Assembly (NCBI GenBank): GCA_035995165.1
Contig: DASYKU010000005.1
Span: forward strand, 1 to 64,000
Length of the DNA stretch: 64,000 bases
DNA from: Mycobacteriales bacterium
GTDB taxonomy: Bacteria > Actinomycetota > Actinomycetes > Mycobacteriales > CADCTP01
Direction: 5' to 3'
A program made the position numbers and the translations under genes. The notes under the pieces are model-generated. The model saw only the letters and a program-made list of their open reading frames with translations. It ran no database searches and was not told the origin of the DNA. Each line of letters starts with the position of its first letter. Within the stretch, counting starts at the first letter, position 1. This document shows positions 52,287 through 61,556 of this stretch, piece by piece.

Positions 52287-53705
52287 TCACCCCCAGGCCA
52301 GGGCCAGGCTCGGATCGGCCAGCATCGCCGCCAGGTCGGCCAGGAACTGCGACCCGAGCTGCCCGTCGACGATCCGGTGGTCGAAGGACAGCGACAGCTG
52401 GGTCACCTGCCGGACCGCGAGCTGCCCGTCCACCACCCAGGGCATCTCCCGGACCGAGCCGAGCGCGAGGATCGCGGTCTCACCCGGGTTGAGGATCGGC
52501 GTCCCGCCGTCGACCCCGAACACGCCGACGTTGGTGATCGTGATCGTCCCGCCGGACATGTCGGCCGGGGTGGTCTTGCCCGCCCGCGCCGTGTCGGTCA
52601 GCCCCTTGATCGCCTCGGCCAGCTCCCGCACCGAGAGCCGGGCCGCGTCCTTGATGTTCGGGACGACCAGCCCTCGTGGCGTGGCCGCCGCGATGCCCAG
52701 GTTCACGTACTCCTTGACCACGATCTCCTGCGCCTGCTCGTCCCAGGCGGAATTGATCATCGGGTGCCGCCGGACCGCGAGCAGCAGCGCGCGGGCGACG
52801 AACAGCAGCGGGCTGACCTTGATCCCGACGAAGTCCGGCATCGCGGCGACGCGGTCCCGCAGCCGCATCGTCTCGGTCATGTCGACCGTCATCCACTCCG
52901 TGACGTGCGGAGCGGTGAACGCGCTGGACACCATCGCGGCCGCGGTGTGCTTGCGCACCCCCTTGATCGGGATCCGCTGCTCCCGGGTGCCGTCCCAGAC
53001 GGCGGCCGCCGGCGCCGCGACCGGCTCGGCCGCCGGCTGACCCGTCGACTGGGCGGCCGTCTCGATGTCGGCGCGGGTGATCACGCCGCCACGGCCGGAC
53101 CCGTTCACGGTGGCGAGGTCGACCCCGAGATCCCGGGCCAGCTTGCGCACCGGTGGCTTGGCCAGCACCGCGACCTGGCCGGACCCGTTGGACCGGACCG
53201 GCTCCCGTGGCGCGGGCGGCTCCGGGACGGGCTCTGGCTCTGGCTCTGGGTGAACCGTCGCGACCGGGGCCGGGCTGCTGCCCTTGCGAGCGCGGCGCTT
53301 CGCCACGACGGACCGCGGCCCATACCCGACGAGCACCGCGGTCCGGCCGCCCGGTGCCGGGCTGCCGATGAGCCCGGGCTCGACCGCCTCGTCGGCCGGC
53401 GGCGAGGGCACGAGGTCCTCGGCCGCCTGGGCCTGGGCCGGCACCCCGGGAGCGCCGTCGGGGTCGACGTCCACGGTCACGATCGGCGTCCCGACGTCGA
53501 CCGTCGCGCCCTCCGGGACGAGCAACTCGGTGATCGCGCCGGCGAACGGGCTCGGCAGCTCGACCGCCGCCTTGGCCGTCTCGATCTCCACGATCGTCTG
53601 GTTGACGACGACCAGGTCACCGGGCTTGACGTACCACTTCAGGATCTCGGCCTCGGTGAGCCCCTCCCCGGCGTCGGGGAGCCTGAACTGCTTGAAGGTC
53701 GGCAC
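52287..53705 (-). CDS. bkdC: Dihydrolipoyl acyltransferase (E2) of a 2-oxoacid dehydrogenase
   Basis: 472 residues from GTG 53705, AGGAGA upstream. One lipoyl domain (1-80) with lipoyl Lys45 in EIETAKAAVE, a Pro/Glu-rich linker, an E1/E3-binding domain (VRKLARDLGVDLATVNGSG) and the acyltransferase core ending LSFDHRIVDGQLG, where His and Asp are catalytic. Complexes with the E1 subunits encoded next. Branched-chain 2-oxoacid specificity is favoured by the gene order shared with mycobacterial bkdABC, but pyruvate cannot be excluded. Confidence 0.93.
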   Translation of the reverse strand: MPTFKQFRLPDAGEGLTEAEILKWYVKPGDLVVVNQTIVEIETAKAAVELPSPFAGAITELLVPEGATVDVGTPIVTVDVDPDGAPGVPAQAQAAEDLVPSPPADEAVEPGLIGSPAPGGRTAVLVGYGPRSVVAKRRARKGSSPAPVATVHPEPEPEPVPEPPAPREPVRSNGSGQVAVLAKPPVRKLARDLGVDLATVNGSGRGGVITRADIETAAQSTGQPAAEPVAAPAAAVWDGTREQRIPIKGVRKHTAAAMVSSAFTAPHVTEWMTVDMTETMRLRDRVAAMPDFVGIKVSPLLFVARALLLAVRRHPMINSAWDEQAQEIVVKEYVNLGIAAATPRGLVVPNIKDAARLSVRELAEAIKGLTDTARAGKTTPADMSGGTITITNVGVFGVDGGTPILNPGETAILALGSVREMPWVVDGQLAVRQVTQLSLSFDHRIVDGQLGSQFLADLAAMLADPSLALAWG

Positions 53706-53713
53706 CAGGTCTC

Positions 53714-54688
53714 CTAGAAGGCGAGCGAGCGGTCGACGGCGTCGAGCACCCGGTCGAGGTCGGGCAGGAAGTCCTCCTCCAGCCGGGACGGCGGATAGGG
53801 CGTGTCGAACCCGCCCACCCGCAGCACCGGGGCCTCCAGCGAGTAGAACGCCTGCTCGGTGACGCGGGCGGCGAGCTCGGACCCGAGGCCGAGCGTCACC
53901 GGCGCCTCGTGCACCACCACCAGTCGGCCGGTCCGCCGGACCGAGTCGAGCACGGTGTCGGAGTCCAACGGGGACAGCGAGCGCAGGTCGATCACCTCGA
54001 GCTGGCGCCCGTCCTCCTCGGCCGCGGTCGCGGCGTCGAGGGCCACCTTCACCATCGGCCCGTACGCCGCGATGGTCAGGTCCGTGCCCGGCCGGATGAC
54101 CCGGGCCTGGTGCAGCTGCTGCGGGGTGTCGGACTGGTCGAACTCGGCCTTCTCCCAATAGCGCCGCTTGGGCTCCAGGAAGATCACCGGGTCGTCGGAC
54201 GCGACCGCCTGCTTGATCATGTGGTAGCCGTCGGCCGGGTTCGAGCAGGCCACGACCTTGAGGCCGGCGGTGTGCGCGAAGTAGGCCTCGGGGGACTCGC
54301 TGTGGTGCTCGACCGCACCGATACCGCCGCCGAACGGGATCCGGATCGTGACCGGCAGCGCCACGTTGCCCTTGGACCGGTAGTGCATCTTCGCCAGTTG
54401 GCTGACGATCTGATCGAAGGCCGGGTAGACGAAGCCGTCGAACTGGATCTCGCAGACCGGCCGGTAGCCGCGCATGGCCAGCCCGATCGCGGTGCCGATG
54501 ATCCCGGACTCGGCCAGCGGGGTGTCGATGACCCGGTCTTCGCCGAAGTCCTTCTGCAGGCCGTCGGTGACCCGGAAGACCCCGCCGAGCTTTCCCACAT
54601 CCTCGCCCATGACCAGGACCTTGGGATCCGCATCCATGGCCGCGCGCAACCCGTCGTTCAGCGCCTTGGCCAGCGTGTAGGTCGCCAT
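53714..54688 (-). CDS. bkdB: 2-oxoacid dehydrogenase E1 component, beta subunit
   Basis: 324 residues. Family motifs: KVLVMGEDVGKLGGVFRVT, TPLAESGIIGTAIGLAMRGYRPVCEIQF, FGGGIGAVEHHSESPEAYF, IFLEPKRRYW, RSLSPLDSDTVLDSVRRTGR. Thiamine diphosphate site shared with the alpha subunit. Its start overlaps the alpha stop (TGATG), and only eight bases separate it from the E2 gene, so the three are coupled. Confidence 0.95.
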   Translation of the reverse strand: MATYTLAKALNDGLRAAMDADPKVLVMGEDVGKLGGVFRVTDGLQKDFGEDRVIDTPLAESGIIGTAIGLAMRGYRPVCEIQFDGFVYPAFDQIVSQLAKMHYRSKGNVALPVTIRIPFGGGIGAVEHHSESPEAYFAHTAGLKVVACSNPADGYHMIKQAVASDDPVIFLEPKRRYWEKAEFDQSDTPQQLHQARVIRPGTDLTIAAYGPMVKVALDAATAAEEDGRQLEVIDLRSLSPLDSDTVLDSVRRTGRLVVVHEAPVTLGLGSELAARVTEQAFYSLEAPVLRVGGFDTPYPPSRLEEDFLPDLDRVLDAVDRSLAF

Positions 54689-55803
54689 CAGTGCTGCGCC
54701 TCCTCGAAGGAGTCGAGGTACGCCGCGTAGCCGTCGCGCTGAGCGGTCAGGTGCGGGGTCTGCTCCGCGTACACCTCGCTGAAGATCTCCAGCGGATCCG
54801 GGTCCGGCATGTCCACGCAGGCCGCGCGGACCTGGGCGGCCAGGTCGACCGCCTCCTCCTCGACGGAGTCGAAGAAGCTCGCGTCGGCCTGGCCGGAGCG
54901 GGAGAGGTAGGCCTTCACCCGCTCGATCGGGTCGCGCAGTCGCCAGATCTCCAGCTCACTGGCCAGCCGGTAGCGGGTCGGGTCGTCGGACGTGGTGTGC
55001 GCGCCCATGCGGTAGGTGAAGGCCTCGATCAGCGTCGGCCCCTGCCCCGTGCGGGCCGCGTCCAGCGCCGCCCGCGTCGCCGCCAGACAGGCCAGCACGT
55101 CGTTGCCATCGACCCGGACGCCGGGAAAGCCGAAGCCTCGGGCCCGCTGGTAGAGCGGGATGCGGGACTGCTTCTCGATCGGCTCGGAGATCGCCCACTG
55201 GTTGTTCTGGCAGAAGAACACCACCGGCGCGTTGAACACGCTGGCCCAGACGAACGCCTCGTTGACGTCGCCCTGGCTGGAGGCGCCGTCGCCGAAGTAC
55301 GCGATCACGGCGTCCTCGCCGCCGTCGCGCTGCATGCCCATCGCGTAGCCGGTCGCGTGCAGGGTCTGCGCGCCGATGACGATCGAGTAGAGGGCCAGGT
55401 TGCGCTCGGCCGGGTTCCACCCGCCGAAGTCGTTGCCCCGGTAGAGGCTGAGCAGCTCGCTCGGCTGTACGCCCTTGCACCAGGCCACGCCGTGCTCGCG
55501 GTAGCTCGGGAAAGCCATGTCACCCGGGCGCAGGGCCCGGCCCGACCCGATCTGCGCGGCCTCCTGGCCGAGCAGTGACGCCCAGATGCCCAACTCGCCC
55601 TGCCGCTGCAATGCGGTCGCCTCGACGTCGAGCCGGCGGACGAGGACGAGATCGCGATAGAGCGCGCGTACGTCCTCGGCCGAGATGTCGAGGGGATAGT
55701 CGGGATGCTCGACCCGCTCGCCTTCCGGGGTGAGCAGCTGCACCAGATCAGGCCCGCCGCTGGGTTCAGGAACGACGGGGACTCCGATGTCACCCAAGGT
55801 CAT
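54688..55803 (-). CDS. bkdA: 2-oxoacid dehydrogenase E1 component, alpha subunit
   Basis: 371 residues. Thiamine diphosphate motif GDGASSQGDVNEAFVWASVFNAP with NNQWAIS, and the phosphorylation-loop-like YRMGAHTTSDDPTRYR; early motif LQRQGELGIWASLLGQEAAQIGSGRAL. ATG 55803 follows a GAGGAGAGG ribosome site. First gene of the three-gene operon; oxidative decarboxylation of 2-oxoacids to acyl-CoA. Confidence 0.95.
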   Translation of the reverse strand: MTLGDIGVPVVPEPSGGPDLVQLLTPEGERVEHPDYPLDISAEDVRALYRDLVLVRRLDVEATALQRQGELGIWASLLGQEAAQIGSGRALRPGDMAFPSYREHGVAWCKGVQPSELLSLYRGNDFGGWNPAERNLALYSIVIGAQTLHATGYAMGMQRDGGEDAVIAYFGDGASSQGDVNEAFVWASVFNAPVVFFCQNNQWAISEPIEKQSRIPLYQRARGFGFPGVRVDGNDVLACLAATRAALDAARTGQGPTLIEAFTYRMGAHTTSDDPTRYRLASELEIWRLRDPIERVKAYLSRSGQADASFFDSVEEEAVDLAAQVRAACVDMPDPDPLEIFSEVYAEQTPHLTAQRDGYAAYLDSFEEAQH

Positions 55804-56102
55804 GCGCCTCTCCTCGCTCTAACTCCGCGCGGGATCGCCGCGCGGGGCGGACCGGCGCCGCGGGGCTGTCGCCGGGGGTGTCGACGTGAGCCCGCTGCGC
55901 GCCGGAGCGTGCGGAACGAACGTTAACCCCATCGTTGCAGACATCGCGGACTGCAGGACCCGGCAAGCTTCTGCCTCCGCGACGGCATGGTGCCAGGGCG
56001 AGGTTGCGATCTGTGGACAACGCGCGGCCCTGTGGACGGCGAGATGACACGACGCTGCGGAGGCTGTTACTCCTTTGCGTCATGCATGGTCCGCACCCGC
56101 AC
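55804..56102 (-). promoter_or_regulatory. bkd promoter region, no gene seen
   Basis: About 300 bases between the bkdA start and the helicase stop. A short hairpin CCGCGCGG-N5-CCGCGCGG (55825-55845) lies in the leader just ahead of the bkdA ribosome site. No open frame with a credible start is seen; promoter boxes cannot be set with confidence. Confidence 0.4.
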
Positions 56103-58193
56103 TCAGGCCGCGAGCTCCGGCGGCAGCGGCTGCTCGTGTACGACGACCAACCTGGTCACGGCGCGGGTCAGCACGACGTAGAGCCGGCGCAGCCCGCGTG
56201 GTTCGGCCGCCACGATGGCGGCCGGCTCCACCACCACCACCTGGTCGTACTCAAGACCCTTGGCCAGCGTGGCCGGCACCACCGTGATCCGTGGCGCCGG
56301 CCGCTCCTCCTCGTCATCGTCGCCGAGCGGCTCCGGCTCTGCCTCCGTGCCGAGGACGAGGTGTTCCGCTCCGATCGCGGCCAGCGCGGCCGTGACGGCC
56401 GGCACGTCGGCATCCGCGGCGATCACGCCGATCGAGCCCTCCTCGGCCAGCCCGCGGACCGCCTCGGCTGCGGCCGCGGCGGCCGGGTCCTGCACGCTGA
56501 GCACCTGCAGGCCGCCCGCCGCCTTCCGGACCGAGGTCGCCGGCTCCAGGCCGACCGCGAGGTGCGGCAGCAGCGCGTTGGCGAAGGCGATGACGTCGGC
56601 GGGGACGCGGTAGCCGCGGGTCAGCGGCTCCACCCGGGCGTCCGCCTTGCCCAGGTGCGCGAGCGTGACGTGCCAGTCCGAGGTCGACCAGGGCGTCGTG
56701 CCCTGGGCCAGGTCGCCGAGCACGGTCACCGAGCCGAGCGGGCACCGTCGCGCCACCCCGCGGCACTGCATGGGCGAGAGGTCCTGCGCCTCGTCCAGCA
56801 CCACGTGGCCGTACGACTCGGGTCGGGCCAACAGGCCGGCGACCTCGTCGATCAGCACGGCGTCCGCCGCCGACCAGCGGGCGCTCTTGGCCGAGCGGGG
56901 CGGCTCGGCCCAGATCAGCAGCTCCTGCTCCTCGGGGTCGAGCAGCCCGCGCGCCGCGGCCGCCAGCCGGGCCGGGTCGGTGAACAGCTCGTGCAGCAGG
57001 ACTGCGGGGTCGAGCGCGGGCCAGACGGCGTCGACGAACTCGCGGACCGGCTGCGAGCGGGCGACCCGGGCGGTCTCGGCGTCCGACGGCGCGCCGCCGG
57101 AGGCCTCCCGCATGCGCCGGACGTGCTCGGCGACCTGCAGGCGGAGCCGGTCCCGCGCGGTGACGTACGGGATCTCGCTGCGGCGCAGGTCGTCGACGTA
57201 GCGCCGCAGCCGTTCGGGCGAGATCCGGTATCGCCGGGTGCCGACGATGACGACGACGCCGTCCTCCGGGCGACGTACCCGCCGGACCACGGCCCGGCGG
57301 AGCACCTCGGCCAGCCGGGCGTCACCCTTGAGCGTCGCCACCTCGGGACTGTCCGCGCCGCGGATGGCCACCGGGGCGAGCAGTTCGTCCACGGTGGACT
57401 GCGTCACGCCGATCTCGCCCAGCGCCGGGAGCACCTCGCCGATGTAGCGCAGGAACGCGCGGTTCGGTCCGACCACCAGGACGCCGGACCGGCGCAGCCG
57501 CTCGGGGTAGGTGTAGAGCAGGTAGGCCGCGCGGTGCAGGCCGACCGCGGTCTTGCCGGTCCCCGGTGCACCCTGCACGCAGATGCTGTCGTCCAGCCCG
57601 GCCCGCACGAGGTCGTCCTGGTCCGGCTGGATGGTCGCGACGATGTCCCGCATGGGGCCGACGCGCGGCCGCTCGATCTCCTCCAGCAGGATCCGGCTCT
57701 CGGCCGCGCCGACCTGCGCGCTCGCACCGACCGTCAGCGGCTCGTCCTCGTACGAGGTGAGCGTGCCGGCGGCGAAGCCGAACCGGCGGCGGCGCTGGAC
57801 GCCCATCGGCTCGGCCGGCGTGGCCCGGTAGAACGAGCGCGACATCGGCGCCCGCCAGTCGATGACCAGCGGGTCGCCCGCGTCGTCGCGGATGTGCCGA
57901 CGACCGACGTGGAACATCTCGCCGTCCGGGCGCTCCTCGTCCGGGGACCGGTCGATGCGACCGAAGAACGGCGGCACGCTCGGGTCGTCGGCGAGCGCCT
58001 TGAGCCGACGGGCCCGGGCGGCACCGAGGGACTCGCTGGAGAACGCGTCGCCACCGACGTCGCTCGCGGTGCCGGCGACCACGCGCATCTGGGCGAGGCT
58101 CTCCCGGGACCGGATCAGGTGGTCGCGTTCGAAGGTGAGGACGGGGTCGGCGACGGACGGGATCTCGGGGTCGGCGGGACGGGACGGAGACAC
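56103..58193 (-). CDS. HelD/HelR-type superfamily 1 helicase-like protein
   Basis: 696 residues from GTG 58193, with GGAGGA five bases upstream. UvrD-like: Walker A QGAPGTGKTAVG with Lys214, Walker B VVLDEAQDLSPMQ, motif with LTRGYRVPADVIAFA, and TLAKGLEYDQVVVVE near the end, LYVVLTRAVTRLVVVHE at the C-terminus. The N-terminal arm (FERDHLIRSRESLAQMRV) and the segment PLVIDWRAPMSRSFYR mark the HelD group, which binds RNA polymerase and releases it from DNA; the actinobacterial HelR branch can also protect it from rifamycins. I could not find a rifamycin-associated element upstream. Confidence 0.85.
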   Translation of the reverse strand: MSPSRPADPEIPSVADPVLTFERDHLIRSRESLAQMRVVAGTASDVGGDAFSSESLGAARARRLKALADDPSVPPFFGRIDRSPDEERPDGEMFHVGRRHIRDDAGDPLVIDWRAPMSRSFYRATPAEPMGVQRRRRFGFAAGTLTSYEDEPLTVGASAQVGAAESRILLEEIERPRVGPMRDIVATIQPDQDDLVRAGLDDSICVQGAPGTGKTAVGLHRAAYLLYTYPERLRRSGVLVVGPNRAFLRYIGEVLPALGEIGVTQSTVDELLAPVAIRGADSPEVATLKGDARLAEVLRRAVVRRVRRPEDGVVVIVGTRRYRISPERLRRYVDDLRRSEIPYVTARDRLRLQVAEHVRRMREASGGAPSDAETARVARSQPVREFVDAVWPALDPAVLLHELFTDPARLAAAARGLLDPEEQELLIWAEPPRSAKSARWSAADAVLIDEVAGLLARPESYGHVVLDEAQDLSPMQCRGVARRCPLGSVTVLGDLAQGTTPWSTSDWHVTLAHLGKADARVEPLTRGYRVPADVIAFANALLPHLAVGLEPATSVRKAAGGLQVLSVQDPAAAAAAEAVRGLAEEGSIGVIAADADVPAVTAALAAIGAEHLVLGTEAEPEPLGDDDEEERPAPRITVVPATLAKGLEYDQVVVVEPAAIVAAEPRGLRRLYVVLTRAVTRLVVVHEQPLPPELAA

Positions 58194-58244
58194 TGCGCTC
58201 CTCCGGATCGGCACGTGGTCCGGCCGGCGGGAACGGGCCGCCGA

Positions 58245-58416
58245 CCGGGACGATCCCACTGCCCAAGGCATCGTCCCGGCTCCTCGCGGAGCGGGTCGGG
58301 AGGCCCGGCTACGACGGGGTACGCAACGAGTGCGCACGAGCTGTCCAGCTTAATCCGCCCTCCGGACCTGGTCGAACGGGTTTCCGGTCGCCGTCCGCCG
58401 GGACCGATCGTCCCGG
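58245..58416. promoter_or_regulatory. Inverted repeats CCGGGACGAT upstream of the helicase gene
   Basis: Site 1: CCGGGACGAT (58245-58254), 15 bases, ATCGTCCCGG (58270-58279), perfect ten-base arms. Site 2: CCGGGAC (58398-58404), five bases, GTCCCGG (58410-58416), containing GATCGTCCCGG again. They lie 52-86 and 205-223 bases before the helicase start, in a 372-base gap with no gene. Candidate operators. Confidence 0.5.
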
Positions 58417-58565
58417 CTCAGCGGCGGCTTCTCCAGGCCGAGTCGCTCTCGGCCGGTCCTCATGGCGGCCACCGCGCTCGCTTCGTGACCCCGCCCGACT
58501 CTTTTGCTCAATCTTGGGATCCGCTTCGCCTGAGACGGACGGCGACGGGCCGGGATGACGCGGGA

Positions 58566-59225
58566 TCAGTGCCGGCCGCTGCCGCGCAACCGGTCGCGAT
58601 AGCCCGGTGGGCAGATCGTTGCGGTGTCGCCCAGCGCCAGCGCGGCGTACGTGAGCCGGGCCGCTTCCTCCAGGTTGAGCGCCCGGCGGCAGGCCATCTC
58701 GACCGAGTCGCCGACGACCGAGCAGCCGTGGTGGGACAGGACCACGCAGTCGCACTCGCCGTCCGCGATCAGCGCGGCCGCCTCGGTGGCCAGCTCGGGC
58801 GTGCCGGGATCGCGGAAGGGCGCCACCCGGACCGGCCCGACGTACGCGGCGTGGTCGGTGGTGATCGCCCGGATCGGGTGGCCGAGCGCGGCCAGCAGCA
58901 CCGACGTCTGCGGGTGCACGTGCACGACAGCGGCGGCGTCGGGCCGGACCCGGTAGCACCCGAGGTGCAGCGCGAGCTCGGTCGACGGGTCGGCCGCACC
59001 GCCGACGACCGCGCCGTCGCTGATCCGGACCAGCGCGAAGTCGTCCGGGACCAGCCGGTCCAGCCAGGTGCCGCGCGCGGTGACGAGACAGACGTCGCCG
59101 CCGGGCTCCCGGGCCGACAGGTTGCCGCCGGACGCGAGCACCAGCCCGGCGCTCACCAGCGAGCGGCCGACATCGGCCAGCGCCTCGGCCAGGGCGCTCC
59201 ACTCCGGGTCGTGCGGCGCGGCCAC
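58566..59225 (-). CDS. Class II aldolase of a 5'-deoxy/methylthio-pentose salvage operon
   Basis: 219 residues from GTG 59225. Class II aldolase/adducin fold: LASGGNLSAREPG, zinc histidines in VVHVHPQTSVLLAAL and LSHHGCSVVG, and EMACRRALNLEEAARLTY. With mtnA and a deaminase upstream, the likely substrate is 5-methylthio- or 5-deoxyribulose-1-phosphate, split to dihydroxyacetone phosphate and an aldehyde. MtnB-like dehydratase is the alternative. Gap of three bases to the preceding gene. Confidence 0.85.
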   Translation of the reverse strand: MAAPHDPEWSALAEALADVGRSLVSAGLVLASGGNLSAREPGGDVCLVTARGTWLDRLVPDDFALVRISDGAVVGGAADPSTELALHLGCYRVRPDAAAVVHVHPQTSVLLAALGHPIRAITTDHAAYVGPVRVAPFRDPGTPELATEAAALIADGECDCVVLSHHGCSVVGDSVEMACRRALNLEEAARLTYAALALGDTATICPPGYRDRLRGSGRH

Positions 59226-59228
59226 GGC

Positions 59229-60563
59229 TCAGCCCCCGGCCAGCCGGGTCGCCGCGGCCTGGACCCGGCGGCGGGCCTCCCCGACGTCGATCGTCAGGCA
59301 GTCGCCGTCCCGGACGACCTGCTTGCCGCCGACCCAGACGTCGCGCACCGCGGCGCGCGACGCCGACCAGACCGCGTGCGCGGACAGATCGCCGTCGGTG
59401 AGCACCGGGACGAACCCGGGGTCGTCGAGGTCGAGCCGGATGATGTCGGCCCAGCGTCCGGGCGCGAGCGCGCCGAGGTCCGGCCGGCCGAGCGCGGCCG
59501 CCCCACCGGAGGTCGCCAACGACAGCACCTCCGACGCCGGCAGCACGGTCGGGTCCTGCTCGCGCAGCCGGGCCAGCAGCGCCGCCAGCCGCATCTCCTC
59601 CCAGAGGTCGAGGTCGTTGTTGCTGGCCGGCCCGTCCGTGCCCAGGCCGACCCGGACGCCGGCACGCAGCAGGGCCGGGACCGCCGCGCTGCCGGACGCG
59701 AGCTTGGCGTTGCTGCTCGGGCAGTGCGCCACCCCGACGCCGCTCGAGGCGAGCAGGGCCATGTCCTTCTCGCTCAGCCAGACACCGTGCGCGGCCAGCA
59801 CCCGGTCGACGTCGAACAGCCCGAGATCGGCCAGCACCTGTGGCACCGACGCGCCGCCGTGCCGCTGCGAGACCTCGTCGCCCTCGTGCTCGGTCTCGGC
59901 CAGATGTATGTGCACTGGCGCCCCGGAGGAGCTGGCCGCCTTGCCGATCGCGACCAGCGCCTCGTCCGGCAGCCCGTACGCGGAGTGCGGACCGAAGCCG
60001 ACCTCGATCCGGGCGTGGTCCGCGTACGCCTCCCGCAGCTGGAGCGTCCAGTCGATCCGGTCGGCCCAGGTGCCGAAGCGTTCCCAGCCCGGCGCGACCA
60101 CGATCCCCGGCATGAGCAGGCACCGGCTGCCGGCCGCGTCCACCGCCTGCGCCAGCAGGTCGTCGTGGAAGTACATCTCGACGCTGGTGGTGACCCCGAA
60201 GCGCAGCAGCTCGGCCGCGGCCAGGGTCATGCCCCAGAACACGTCCTCGGCCTCGATCCGGGCCTCCCGCGGCCAGATCACCTCGCGCAGCCAGCGGTCC
60301 AGCGGCAGGCCCTCGCCCTGACCGCGCAGCAACGTCATCGGCGAGTGCGAGTGGGTGTTGACCAGCCCCGGCATGAGCAGCCCGCCGACCCGTCGCACGA
60401 CCCACTCGCCACCGTCCGAAGTGGACTCTGCCGGCGCCACGACCGGTCCGACGTGCGCGATCCGGCCGTCCGGGTCGATGTCGACCACGCCCGGCCGGTG
60501 CACGGCGCCGCTGCCGTCGCAGGGCAGCACGGCGTCGGCGACCAGGCGGATCCCCTTGCTCAC
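59229..60563 (-). CDS. Amidohydrolase, probable MTA/5'-deoxyadenosine/SAH deaminase
   Basis: 444 residues from GTG 60563; GGAGAAA precedes it and the GTG overlaps the mtnA stop (GTGA). Metal-dependent amidohydrolase: LMPGLVNTHSHSPMTLLRG (two metal His), FGPHSAYGL, HIHLAETEHEGDEV, AAHGVWLSEKDM, and VGLGTDGPASNNDLDLW with the metal Asp. The pattern matches adenosine-type deaminases of the MtaD/DadD group, which remove ammonia from 5'-modified adenosines. Confidence 0.88.
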   Translation of the reverse strand: MSKGIRLVADAVLPCDGSGAVHRPGVVDIDPDGRIAHVGPVVAPAESTSDGGEWVVRRVGGLLMPGLVNTHSHSPMTLLRGQGEGLPLDRWLREVIWPREARIEAEDVFWGMTLAAAELLRFGVTTSVEMYFHDDLLAQAVDAAGSRCLLMPGIVVAPGWERFGTWADRIDWTLQLREAYADHARIEVGFGPHSAYGLPDEALVAIGKAASSSGAPVHIHLAETEHEGDEVSQRHGGASVPQVLADLGLFDVDRVLAAHGVWLSEKDMALLASSGVGVAHCPSSNAKLASGSAAVPALLRAGVRVGLGTDGPASNNDLDLWEEMRLAALLARLREQDPTVLPASEVLSLATSGGAAALGRPDLGALAPGRWADIIRLDLDDPGFVPVLTDGDLSAHAVWSASRAAVRDVWVGGKQVVRDGDCLTIDVGEARRRVQAAATRLAGG

Positions 60564-61501
60564 AGGGTTTCTCCTTCGGACGGCCGGACGGTCCGCTGCT
60601 CCGTCACCACGGCGGTGACCAGGTCCGCCGGCGTCACGTCGAACGCCGGGTTGTACGCCGGGCCGTCGAAGACCTCCGCCGGGTCGCGCTCCTCGATCTC
60701 GATCCCCGCCCCCGACAGCATCTCGGGGTCCACAGTGGACTCCGGTGCGGCCACGACGAACGGGATGCCGGCTCGGGCGGCGGCCAGCGCGAGCGAGTAC
60801 GTCCCGACCTTGTTGGCGACGTCGCCGTTCACCGCGATCCGGTCGGCGCCGACGACGACCGCGTCGACCAGGCCGCGGGCGATCAGCGCGGGGGCCGCGC
60901 CGTCCACCACGACCCGGTGGTCGATGCCCAGCGCCGCCAGTTCCCAGGCGGTCAGCCGGGCGCCCTGCAGCAGCGGGCGGGTCTCGTCCGCGTACACGTG
61001 GGCGACCAGGCCGCGCTCGTGCAGGACGGTGACGATGCCGAGCGCCGTCCCCCATTCCACGGTGGCCAGCCAGCCGGTGTTGCAATGCGTGAGCAGCCGG
61101 ACGGGACCGGAGGCGCCGACCAGGTCGGCGCCGCGTTCGCCGATGGCACGGCAGGCCGCGGCCTCCTCCTCGACGACCGCCCGGGCCTCGGACAGCACGG
61201 CCTCGGGACCGGCGGGCAGCGCGGCCAGGGCGCGGTCGACGCCGCGGGCCAGGTTCACCGCCGTCGGCCGGGCCGACCGGATCCGGGCCGCGGCCGCGGG
61301 CACGTCGGCGCGGGAACGGGCCGCGAGCGCCACGCCCAGGGCGCCGGCCGCGCCGAGCGCCGGTGCGCCCCGGACCGCCAGCCGCCGGATCGCGTCCACC
61401 AGCACGTCCGGGTCGGTGATCCGCAGCCAGCGTTCCTCGCCGGGCAGCAACGTCTGGTCGATGAGCACCACCGCGCCGTCCACCCAGTCGATGCTCCGCA
61501 C
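60560..61501 (-). CDS. mtnA: Methylthioribose-1-phosphate isomerase-type enzyme
   Basis: 313 residues from GTG 61501 (family start RSIDWVDGAVVLIDQTLLPG; GTG 61528 is an alternative). Motifs: RGAPALGAAGALGVALAA, catalytic Cys140 in LLTHCNTGWLA, DETRPLLQGARLTAWEL, catalytic Asp220 in VGADRIAVNGDVANKVGTYS. Converts 5-methylthio (or 5-deoxy) ribose-1-phosphate to the ribulose form. First gene of a tight three-gene operon. Confidence 0.94.
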   Translation of the reverse strand: MRSIDWVDGAVVLIDQTLLPGEERWLRITDPDVLVDAIRRLAVRGAPALGAAGALGVALAARSRADVPAAAARIRSARPTAVNLARGVDRALAALPAGPEAVLSEARAVVEEEAAACRAIGERGADLVGASGPVRLLTHCNTGWLATVEWGTALGIVTVLHERGLVAHVYADETRPLLQGARLTAWELAALGIDHRVVVDGAAPALIARGLVDAVVVGADRIAVNGDVANKVGTYSLALAAARAGIPFVVAAPESTVDPEMLSGAGIEIEERDPAEVFDGPAYNPAFDVTPADLVTAVVTEQRTVRPSEGETL

Positions 61502-61556
61502 CGGTCGAGTATCCCGGTCCGGCCGCACTCGCGCCCGGACACCCGAACGGGTGGAA

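Noticed and set aside
58194-58565. Rifamycin-associated element upstream of the helicase gene
   Set aside because: No match to the known element was found by reading both strands; different inverted repeats are present instead.
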